The notes under the pieces: model-generated
What the model saw: only the letters and a program-made list of their open reading frames with translations
Told to the model about the DNA's origin: nothing
Database searches by the model: none
Made by a program: the position numbers and the translations under genes
Source of the DNA: Tetranychus cinnabarinus
Taxonomy: Eukaryota > Arthropoda > Arachnida > Trombidiformes > Tetranychidae
Length of the DNA stretch: 64,000 bases
Direction of reading: 5' to 3'
Assembly: GCA_022266195.1 (NCBI GenBank)
Contig: WHVY01000001.1
Coordinates: 1,054,001 to 1,118,000 of the forward strand
Shown here: in pieces, positions 44,801-55,200 of the stretch
Position numbering within the stretch: position 1 is the first letter of the stretch
Layout: the number at the start of each line of letters is the position of its first letter

Positions 44801-47800
44801 TCTATCAAAACTTTTCTTGTAAACTGTGACATAAGATTTCAAGCAAGGTTTGAATAAGAGTAAATTATTAAAAGTTTTTTGTTGATTGACACTGAAACAT
44901 CTACCTAGAAATAATACAAGGAATGAGACTCAAATCCAGAAAGTTGCCATTGAAAGAAGAAATGAAATTCAAAGTGAAATTGATGTAAACATGTAAAAAG
45001 TAAAGATTCTAATTTCTTCTTCTCTTCCAGTGAACTTTTTGATAATCTGATAAGCAAAGGTATAGAAGAGGAAAGAAGGGTTAAAGAGAAACAACAAAAG
45101 AAAATAATTGCAATTTCCAATTCAAAGTAGATAAACATTTGAAAGAAAGTACAACAATGAGGAGTGAAAAAACAGGGAAACAAATAGTTTTGATTCTTGT
45201 TTTCCTTTCAACTTTGAATTATTTCCACAATTATGATAAGAAGGAGAAACAAAATTTGTTTCATAAATCAATTTTTCAACGAACAAAATTCATTCCATTC
45301 AACATTTCAAATCTTTTCTGCTTTAAACATTCAATCCAATGGCTTATGATGAAATGGCTCCCAGATTTTGAAATGAATAAAATGGAAAAAAGAACAAAGT
45401 TGAAGCAAAAGAACTTAATCTGAATAAGATCAAGTTATTAAAATTCGAAGACGAAACAAAATACTAATCAAGATTCAAAAAGAAAAAGAATGATTCGTTG
45501 ATTACGGTTAGAATGTGAAGGCAGAAATTGACTTCGAATCAAACTTTGCCCAAAAAATGGAGAAAGAATAAAAGAAGATAAAATTTTTCTTGAAACAGAA
45601 AATATAAAGCCATCAAACAAGGAAAGGCCAGAAAAGTTGAAAAGGGAATCGAGAAAAGGCAAAGAACGAAAAAGAGAAAAGGTTGAAAATCAATTTCGAT
45701 TGATTTAATGGTTATTCAAATATATTTGCCATGCAAATGTTGAGCTTTTGTTGCGCTGAGAATGAAAAACATTACCATTTATTACAATTGTTACGTTCAT
45801 GTTCAGCCATAATCATGATACTCATGTCAACATTTAACTTTCAATTTTTCATTTCAATTCACTTTCTACCTTTTCCCTCATCTTCATCATTGTCTTACAA
45901 CTTTATTTTGTCTGTTAACCTAAAAGCATAAAAACCTTTCCATTTTCATTGTTTACTTGAAACATTTATCCATAACTTGCTTATTCATGGTTATCGTGAT
46001 AATCTAATCGGTGTTTCACTTTTAAACTCTTCACTTTTAGAATCAACTTTTCATTAGATAGACTCTTTAACCAACTCTTTTTAACCTTAAATCAACTTTT
46101 TTCATCTAATTTCCTGTTCTTTAACCCTGTAGTCTCACACAAGCAAAACATTTACCTTTACATCACAACTTTCATTGTAATACTTTTATCGCATTAAAAT
46201 AACTTTGAATAACTTTTCCTTCTTCATATCTGTTGGCAACCCTTAGAACGTTGTCATGGTAATGAGTGCTTATCGATTCAGATAATTGTAGCATTGTTGT
46301 GGCAAGAGGAAGAGATATTTTTGTATTTTCTTGCGATAAAAAACATTGAGTAAAGAAATGAAACAAGATAAAAGAGATAACTTTCTATTTTCGTCCTTTT
46401 CTCCTTTGAATTTCATTGTGTCTTATCTTTTACTCTACACATACAATATTCACTCCAAAGGCACACTCCCAGTCCTTCCCTCCAAGTTTGGAGTAAAGAC
46501 GTTTCTCAGGTGAATGGAAATGTTGAGAAGATTGGGAGAACTTTGGGCGAAGAAAAAAATGCCTCAGAATGATGATAAGGCGACTAAGGTAGATAGAATT
46601 GTATACATAATATCATGGTGAGAACAAGACAGGGAGTGATAAGAAGAAGAGAAAAGTCAAACTTTATCAAGTCAAGTGTTTCAATGATTAAGATTGAAGG
46701 AAAAGGATGAATCATGATGATATTAATGATAATGGAAAGTCATTGTCTATGTCAAGTGAAAGAGCAAAGAAGGCCTTTTTATCAACTATTATTTGTTAAA
46801 GAAGTTTACGAAATTCCAGTAATTAATACTCAGATAAATTTCCATTCCGAGATAAATTGAAATTGAACTCATTTCGAGATTCAATTAATGTATTATACAT
46901 TTCATGTCCTTAAACTCGTTTCAGTTTAAGAAAAGTTTATCCAAACTCTAAATTGATGCTCATTAAACAGTTTAGGAAAAAATGGAAATTGTTTTTAATC
47001 GAAAATTTCTATTAAAGAAAAAGTTCTACTTTTTTCAGAAAATCAATCAATTTTCAAAATTGGTTCGAATGAAAAGAAGCGAAAAAATGTTGAAAAATGA
47101 GCAACTCTAAGCTTCTTACTGATCAATTTAATACTCTTCAAGAGAAAGACAATGTTGAAGAAGAAAAGTTCAATTCGATGTAACTATTTTTTCCCTTGAA
47201 GAATAATTTCTTATTCGATAAAGTACATTGGCCAGTATTAGTGGTAAAACTCGATATCATTATCTCATGAGTTCCGTAATTCTTGTAATGATACATGTTG
47301 AAACTTTCTCTTCTTCCTTACATCATTTTAAATTGATCTTATTGAATGGAAAAGAATGAAAAAAGAAGGAAATTGAACAAATTTTTCCTTTTCATCTCTT
47401 CTTTTGATAATAATTTTCCTAAACATTTTCCCTAACATTTTATGAAGCAAAATTTCAAGGTTATCCAAGCTTTTCTTCTGCTCAGCGAAATTCATGAAGA
47501 GAAGGAAAAATGCTCCAGATTACAGTTCTATAATCAACTTGACCAGATGAACTTGTTGCAGTCAATGACCAAGTTATTGAAAGTTGAAAAATATTCTAAA
47601 ACATGAAGCTCATGAGAGAAAAAGTTCAAGGAGAAAATGATTTTCGAAAGAGAGTAAAAAAATACTTTTCTGAAAAAATTATCTTTTGATTCTATTACAA
47701 GTTTGGAATCGTTTAAATGCAAAGTTTACTTTATCTCGCAATTGTTGCTTGTATTGCATCCATTGTCATTGATTTTGTTCAATTTCCAAATGGATTTCAA

Positions 47801-48216
47801 TCATATCTTGATGTTTTAGCCTCAAAAAGTAAAAGAGTAAAGTTGAAATGAAAAAAGCACTCAAATAGATAGTTCAACATGGAAAAGAGAGAAAATTCAA
47901 CCTTTTTTGAAAATGTTGCAACGTTTCAAGAGACAGATTTGATGAATAAAACACGAGTTTGTATTGGCAAGTTCTCATTTCATGAAGAAAAAAGAAACAA
48001 GATAAGTCTGTAAATAGGAAAATGTTGAGCTGATTATGTTGATTGAAAGTTACCTTTTTATTAAATCATTTTTATCAATAATTTATCTCATCAACTTTTT
48101 ACTCTCAATACTGAACAGTTACACAGAAGTCAGAAACTATTGATAAAACAAAGACTTTTCAGATACTCATTAATGATCTGCATGAAATAGAAAGTTTTAA
48201 ATCTGAAAATGATTTA
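41850..48216. other. Gene-poor AT-rich region
   Basis: No gene recognised. Open frames are short and Phe/Lys/Leu-rich. A somewhat less biased stretch lies at about 43,680-43,910 without an open frame. The nonamer CACTCCCAG occurs at 46,464-46,472. Confidence 0.55.
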
Positions 48217-48515
48217 AAAGGAGGAGGACAGAAAGAATAGGGAAAAATGCCTAAAAATAGATTTATTTCAAACTGAATTTTTTAAATGTAAAATGGCATG
48301 AAAAATATCATGGTGTTAACCATTTTTTAATATTCGAAGCCGTTTTCGAGATAATGGCCTTAGAATTTTTTTTCCATGAAACAAATCATTTCTGATAGAA
48401 CTTGACATGCTGATTATGAATATGAAATCGGTTTTTTAATGCGACGTTTTGTTGCTGAATCAACGGGAAAAAAGCGCCAAAAAGTAGAGAGAAAAGCTAT
48501 TTTATTTCAAAGTAA

Positions 48516-48998
48516 ACTCGATATTGGAGAACCACGATCAAAACCCATTTTTCCTATGTAGTTTTTGATTCTGTATCTATTGATTTTGATATGGTGTGAT
48601 TTTCATCCTGATGAGTACATTCAAAATGCATTCTAATGTTGTTCTATGGTGATTTATTGCTAATGGTTTATGGAACACTCGATATTGTGGAACCACGATC
48701 AAAACCCATTTTTCCTATGTAGTTTTTAATTCTGAACACAATGATATTAGTATGATTCGATTTTCATCCTGATGAGTACATTCAAAATGGATTTTAATAT
48801 TGTTCTATTGTGTTACATTGCTAATGGTTTATGGAACACTCGATATTGTGGAACCACGATCAAAACCCATTTTTCCTATGTAGTTTTTAATTCTGTATCT
48901 AGTAATATTTATAAGGTTTGATTCTCATCCTGATGAATACCTTCAAACGGGATTCAAAAGATCATTGTGCTGAATGTATTACTAACTAATCTACGAGA
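48516..48998. repeat. 161-bp tandem repeat, three copies
   Basis: Copies begin at ACTCGATATTG at 48,516, 48,677 and 48,838, an exact 161-bp spacing. Each contains a conserved block (GGAACCACGATCAAAACCC, then TTTTTCCTATGTAGTTTTT) and a second block (TTCATCCTGATGAGTAC). The third copy, in the spacer, is clearly diverged in its second half. Confidence 0.85.
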
Positions 48999-49270
48999 CA
49001 CTTTGAGATTCTTCTATCATGATGAAAGCTTCGCTAGATTGGTCCAAGTTGGGCTACCTATTACTATTACCTAATATCTCATAAAACAATTTCACTTTGT
49101 GAATGATTTTTCGTCCAAACTAATTTGAACCTAGCTTCAAACATGCTATCAAGATTGTTATGAACAACTTATCTAGGAGTAAAGTAAAGTACATACCGTA
49201 AAGTCCTTAGTAAATTATAAACTGCATAAGATAATCTTTTGAATCTCTTTTACAATAAACCATTCTAATC

Positions 49271-49584
49271 AACCATTAGCAATGTAACACAATAGAACAA
49301 TATTAAAATCCATTTTGAATGTACTCATCAGGATGAAAATCGAATCATACTAATATCATTGTGTTCAGAATTAAAAACTACATAGGAAAAATGGGTTTTG
49401 ATCGTGGTTCCACAATATCGAGTGTTCCATAAACCATTAGCAATAAATCACCATAGAACAACATTAGAATGCATTTTGAATGTACTCATCAGGATGAAAA
49501 TCACACCATATCAAAATCAATAGATACAGAATCAAAAACTACATAGGAAAAATGGGTTTTGATCGTGGTTCTCCAATATCGAGT
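49271..49584. repeat. Inverted counterparts of the 161-bp units
   Basis: The right arm carries the first two 161-bp units in reverse orientation (junctions at about 49,423 and 49,584). They mirror 48,516-48,829 exactly by eye. The third unit has no counterpart here. Confidence 0.8.
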
Positions 49585-49871
49585 TTACTTTGAAATAAAA
49601 TAGCTTTTCTCTCTACTTTTTGGCGCTTTTTTCCCGTTGATTCAGCAACAAAACGTCGCATTAAAAAACCGATTTCATATTCATAATCAGCATGTCAAGT
49701 TCTATCAGAAATGATTTGTTTCATGGAAAAAAAATTCTAAGGCCATTATCTCGAAAACGGCTTCGAATATTAAAAAATGGTTAACACCATGATATTTTTC
49801 ATGCCATTTTACATTTAAAAAATTCAGTTTGAAATAAATCTATTTTTAGGCGAATTTCGTCCGCCTCCTTT

Positions 49872-51095
49872 CAGGAGATCAAGATGATAACAAATGAAGT
49901 TACGAGTTCAATTAAAGCCTGTTACATGGCTCAAATAGGACTTCTAGCTGATATTGATGAATCTAACAAAGAGTAAGATGTAAGATTTTAAAGCTAAGCA
50001 CACACAATACCGACTCGACCTGGCTCAGCTTTACAATATACGCAATATTCAAAGATTGAAACGCAAACAGATTAAAGTAACAAAATTAATTATCAATGGT
50101 CAAAGCTAACTCAATGTTCGAAGTCTAATAATCAGAAACTATCAAGGACGAGAATAGTTGGAACAAGCGAGTTGGTAAAGGGTGGAACAAAACTAGGGCC
50201 TCAAACTTTGAGACTTAATAATTAAATAATTAAAGCAGGAAATTCGATGGATTTAATTGCATGATATTGCAGACATCTAGCTACAATATAGGAACATTCT
50301 CATTTGATTAGAACAATTTTTGCCGATTTTCTTATTAATTACAATTATCGCAATGAAATCTTCATTAATTCAAACAGAAAAGCTAACAAAGTTCTGCAAT
50401 TTATCTTCAACTTCTTCATATTATATTTCAATCAAGAACCGTTAAGATCAAAAGAATAGTAATTTTTCTAGTAATCTAGCCAGAAAATTATTCACTCAAA
50501 GTTTGAGATGATATCGAGGACTTGAGACTGAATACCTAAGAAATTCTGAGCTGATTCATTTAATAATGAATAACCTTCTAACAAATAAGACTTGTGGTTG
50601 CTAATTATCTAACTTTAATAATCAAGTCTCATATCTGGTTTGTAGGGACACTGAGTCCATTAGTGCTATTAAAAAATTTCTGATCGATATTTTTCGATAA
50701 AATCGAGGTAAAAGTTGAAACTTCGGTCATCTTTTGTTCAGCTGTGGATTCAGATTTTTTGATGAAACTCATTGCTTGATGTTACTTTCGATGAACAACC
50801 AGAAAATTTACTTATTTAGAGAAATGCAACTATTTTTTCTGTATAATAGATCAATTCTATTTTCAGTTAAATTCACCGCATTCTATGAACGTAATAGTTA
50901 GCGAGCACAAACTTATTAGCTGTCCAGAAAATTGTTTCTCGGCAACATGAATTGAATACTTTTAACCATTTTACAAAATTTCTTTTGATTTTGTCCATTG
51001 CTCTTAAATCTCGCAAATTCGATATTTCTTTAAATTTTGAATTCTCCAAATACAATATAAAAATCACTTCGAATATTGACAACATCAGCTAAAGT
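49872..51095. other. AT-rich spacer without a recognised gene
   Basis: Nothing supportable was seen. A 70-codon minus-strand open frame at 50,873-51,085 has no ATG at its start and no recognisable features. Confidence 0.5.
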
Positions 51096-51330
51096 GTGTA
51101 ACACTTGAAAACGCGAAAATCAAGGAGGTAACAAGAAAGCATATCTTACCGTAATCAAAAAATTTGGTAAAATTTCTGCAGATAATAAAGATTATGAAGC
51201 AACAGATCTGATTTGGTTCATTGTATTTGTTGCTTCATTATTATCTTAATCAATATCGTCAAATTTTGTGATTAAGGAAAGATAAGCTTTCTTGTTACCT
51301 CCTTCATTTGCACGTTTTTAAGTGTTACAC
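51096..51330. mobile_element. MITE-like element with long inverted ends
   Basis: A 235-bp segment begins GTGTAACACTTGAAAAC and ends with GTTTTTAAGTGTTACAC. The two ends pair over about 74 nt with scattered mismatches (shared core AAGGAGGTAACAAGAAAGC). It has no coding capacity. A target-site duplication was not clear, so the superfamily is unassigned. It lies about 0.3 kb downstream of the cysteine-rich peptide gene. Confidence 0.7.
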
Positions 51331-51588
51331 CCTTTATTATAGTTGTATATGATGTAATCCTTATGTGTCTTATTTTCTGCATCAGAGCTGAGATCATTGG
51401 TAAACGCTTATGGCCACAAACAATTACTGTTCAAATAATTCCGTCGTACTTGCCGTATGTTTCGTTACTTCAACAAAGATAAAAATGACAAAAGTTTTCA
51501 AGTGTATTTGATGTATGAGTTTTTCTTTATTCATTTTCGATGGAAAGATATAATAGCTTAATTATGTTAGTTTAACATAACATAGACA

Positions 51589-51594
51589 TTTAAT
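51589..51594 (-). terminator. Putative polyadenylation signal of peptide gene
   Basis: Minus-strand ATTAAA, about 52 nt beyond the stop codon of the cysteine-rich peptide gene. It is the commonest variant of AATAAA, which is absent from this 3' flank. Confidence 0.4.
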
Positions 51595-51645
51595 GAAATT
51601 GATAATTCTTGCTGAAAAAAGGTGACGCTCAGGATAGTCAAATTA

Positions 51646-52114
51646 TCAATAGCCCGGCTTCAATCCTAATTCTTCCGGTAGTGTTACACACATGCTAATG
51701 CCTGAAGCAAAGTAAATATAAAATATTAGACGCAATTAAAATGTAAAACTGGATGTATTAAATTAAATCGAATCGAGTTGAATTAAAATTGAATAAAACT
51801 GTAGATATTTACCATTTAGACAAACTTCTGGAGGTTCACAATCTGCGCTAGTTTTGCATACTTTGGTCAAAGGGGGTCCCCGGATGGGTCGACGGTATTT
51901 TTGAAGACATAAAGATGGACAAATCTGCAAGGAAAAATGGAAATTGAGTTATATTTAATGCTCTTACAAGCGTCTATCACAATTTACTAATTAGTTATAT
52001 TGCATCGCATCATAAGGAACAACAGTGAAAACCAAATAATGAATCTGCAAGGAATGTGATACTTACTAGACAGCCCAACAAGATTAGAATAAAATCGATA
52101 GAAACGAATTTCAT
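51646..52114 (-). CDS. Secreted cysteine-rich peptide, three exons
   Basis: Exon 1 is 52,114-52,067 (48 nt), exon 2 is 51,924-51,813 (112 nt) and exon 3 is 51,701-51,646 (56 nt with TGA), giving 71 aa. Introns have GTAAGT...TTGCAG (phase 0) and GTAAAT...CTTCAG (phase 1) borders, and all joins keep the frame. Residues 1-16 form a signal peptide (MKFVSIDF, then ILILLGCL). The mature part holds six cysteines spaced C-X3-C-X16-C-X5-C-X5-C-X6-C (residues 18, 22, 39, 45, 51, 58), a basic Arg-rich stretch between the second and third, and a TSADC segment reminiscent of small disulfide domains of the WAP/TIL kind, without a clear match. A secreted role is inferred; effector, protease inhibitor or antimicrobial are all possible. 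A TATA box lies 92 bp upstream. Confidence 0.7.
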
Positions 52115-52197
52115 GGTGACACTGTATACGATATAGTGAATCTAACTTGAGCAAGGATTGTAACAAATGACTGTGCCAAATGATTAAGCGGAATAAG

Positions 52198-52206
52198 CTT
52201 TATATA
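52198..52206 (-). promoter_or_regulatory. TATA box of cysteine-rich peptide gene
   Basis: Minus-strand TATATAAAG about 85-92 bp upstream of the ATG. It would place the transcription start near 52,170 and leave a short leader of roughly 55 nt, consistent with a compact, strongly regulated small-peptide gene. Confidence 0.55.
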
Positions 52207-55200
52207 CCATAGTAGTCAGGGTTAAATTAACAAAAATTAGCGTCATAGACACCATCTGTCAACAAATAAAATACAAGTACGATATGAAACACTAACAAAC
52301 CTTTGTTAGTCAAAGTTTTACAAAGTTTACGAAGATGCTATTTGCGTTTGTTGATTTCAATCAGATAATAGTATCATTTATGCCGTATTCAATCAGATTT
52401 CTGACTCATAAAATCTTCATTCTCTGAATAATATCGTTGATGCAACGTTTATTCTCCAATGTTTAGTAAATCTTATCAAATTTATCACCCCATCAATGAA
52501 TCGGTTTACTCAGTTACATTTGCAATTATTTTAAGTTAGACTAGTGAGAACAGTCATTGCAAACAGTTGTTAAATATTTAATTAGTGTTTAAAGTTTCCA
52601 TTTCTAGACGATGAAAGATACAAATGGAAAGAATGGAAAAAAAAGTTTAGTTTTCGGCTTCGTAAATGGACTGAAATGGTTCTATGATGAAAACAAGGTT
52701 CTTTACAAACAGTTGAGTTGAATCGATGGTTAAAACATAGCTACGCAATGAAAGGACATATCAAAATTGTCCACTCTTTCTAGCTGTCAATCGTAAATCT
52801 CTTTGATTGCCAAACTATTCTGGGACATTCTAGTCATCGGAGTTGAAAAAACAACTTGTTTTGTATATTTTTAAGCTTTGTTCATTGGCAAATAGTTTTA
52901 TAACGGGATTAATTATATTAATTTGGAACTTGTCTTTGCTTCTGGGTAGAAGATGATTGCTAAGTCAGTCTCAAATTACACTAAAGTTTTCAATTTTTCC
53001 TAATTGTTATTTTAATCATTTGCTTAAGTTAAACTTTCTTTGGCCGATTCGATGTTAAAAGTCGAATCAAGTTTAATGCAAATATTGAAATTTTCGTCTG
53101 TCATGTTTTTGTCACTTTCTTTGTCATTCGAGTAATTTTATTTCATAACATTTGTTCATCTTGCTTTCATCTTTATAATGAAAAATGATCAAATTTAGTC
53201 AACTGTTATAATCTTAAAATGATCTGAGAAAAATGAACTTATTTGTTTTGCTTCAAATTTTTGTTTGAATGGAAAAAGTCACCAAACTCTTGCAAATGGA
53301 AAAATCGAGTGCATCGAATCTTAAACAATTTTTCTTTCTTTTCTCGCAACTTCAAAATGAATAATAATCTTTCAGAATAAATATTCATTTTGATAAAGTG
53401 TGATTTAGTGAGAAAAGTTGTTTTCTGTTTTGATAAATCAAATTAATACTCGAGACATTTTATTGCCCATTTAATTGTGTTTTTAAGTGAAAATTCAAGT
53501 GCAAAGTTTCACTGAAACTCTACTTTTATCGAGTAAACCTTTTCTAATTAATATCAAATGTTCATGAAATGAAATTTGAGAATGAAAAAGCTGCCTGAAA
53601 TTGGAGAATCATTTTTGTCAAAATAAATCAGTAAATTATTGTTGACTATTCATGGCAAGAAAAGGTTACAAGAGATGCAAAGTCAAATGAAAGTTGAAGA
53701 AGAAAAAAGATTGAAAAATGTTGAAATGAATTCAAAATGAATTATCAATGATTAATGTTGGAAGGAAAAGGTAAACAAGAATTACAAGATAAATGGAATG
53801 TACAATTGGAGAAAAAAGATGAAGAATCAATTTTCTTTCAACTTTCTTCTCCTTGGATTAACTGAGGTTCAATTTGGTTTGGTGAATTGAAAGGATTGTG
53901 ATTGGAGCAGGATGAAGATGCTGGTGATGAAGGCGAAGCAAATGATTAAGATGTGATCTTCAAAGGTTAAGTTTTACTTGGGATGAAAGAAGTTTAAAAA
54001 CTTTCAATAATTGAAGATGAAAAAGAAGATGAAAAAGGGATGAAAATGACAAGTCAAAGTTGGTGATGAAAGGAGAAATCTTGAAAAATAATCTTGTTCG
54101 ACTGAACATTTTTCAAGATGAATTGAATTATAAATTAAACATGTTGCTATTACATAACGATAAACTGTTTAGAGAAAGTCAAGAATTAATCGATGAATCG
54201 ATAGCTAAATCGTTTCCTTTCATCATGAAACTCTGCTTTTGTTTACCTTTTTTTGTTCTCCAGGTTGGAATAAAGTAAAAGTAGAAAAAGTTTTTTTCTT
54301 CCTTTTTTTCTGTTTTTTGCTTCATGAAATCCAGTTTTGTTCACTCCTCTCTTCCTCTTGGTGAGTCTATCAAATTTACGGTTTCATTTTTGGTATTTTT
54401 AGGTTGAAAGAAGAGGAAAGAATGAGAAAATTATGATTCGAGTTGAGATGAAAAGGGAATGAAAGAAAAGTTCAACTTTTTTTCAGTCTACAATTTCAAG
54501 TTCCGATTACAATTTGTGTTTAGTTACATTTGATTTTCTGTTGCTGTTGCTTCCACATTGCTTACTTTCTGGTGCAATGTTTACTGAACATGAACTTGAC
54601 CCTTTTATTAATGGTTGAGCAAATTTAATCACAAAATCACTTGCGAGTTGTTTTTACTAGTTGAACGAGTATTTAGATACATTGAGTATCCATGAGTATG
54701 GAATGAGATGAAACAAGATGATGTTGGTTATGATGATGATAACGGTTGAGAGTGAAAAGATGAGCAAAGTGAATGAGGGAAAAGTGTTGAAAGGAAAGAA
54801 ATGAAGTTTGTTGTGTTGGGATTCAAGTTGCATTGGATTGTAGCCTTGGGAGTTGTTGAGTTGAAGTTATTAAGTAGTCAAAATTATAATAATAATGATG
54901 ATACTTCATACCTCAACCTTGGAGTTGCTGGTGAGTCAAGTGAAGTTTAAGGTTGATAACATGTAATAAACAACAGTTTCTTGTTTTTCACGTTTTTCCC
55001 TTTCGCAATTCTGTCAGATTAAAGACAATTTATGAGCACCTTTTCAACTCATCCTCAAAAGGCTGCGCCAGAATTTCAGCTCGTTTTTGTGGCTTTTAGT
55101 TTAGGTGAGTATAAATTAATCGCAGCGTAATAGGGACAGTCTTGATAGCTTTGAATTCTACGATTCTACGAATTGACGAAGAGTCCGGTTGTCATAAGAG

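Larger units (their letters stand above)
48217..49871. mobile_element. Foldback-like element with 581-bp perfect inverted arms
   Basis: Positions 48,249-48,829 and 49,271-49,851 are reverse complements with no mismatch or gap in the segments compared by eye, separated by a 441-bp spacer (48,830-49,270). Outside the arms the extreme ends share AAAGGAGG-N-GGAC, then differ by an indel. Part of each arm consists of 161-bp tandem units. Long inverted repeats with internal tandem repeats and no coding capacity are the hallmark of Foldback/Galileo-type elements. No clear target-site duplication was found, so an inverted chromosomal duplication is the alternative. Confidence 0.7.

Noticed and set aside
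55032..55112. ATG-initiated 25-codon segment ending at a GTGAGT donor
   Set aside because: No continuing exon could be found and short ATG-to-donor runs occur by chance; not enough to call a gene.
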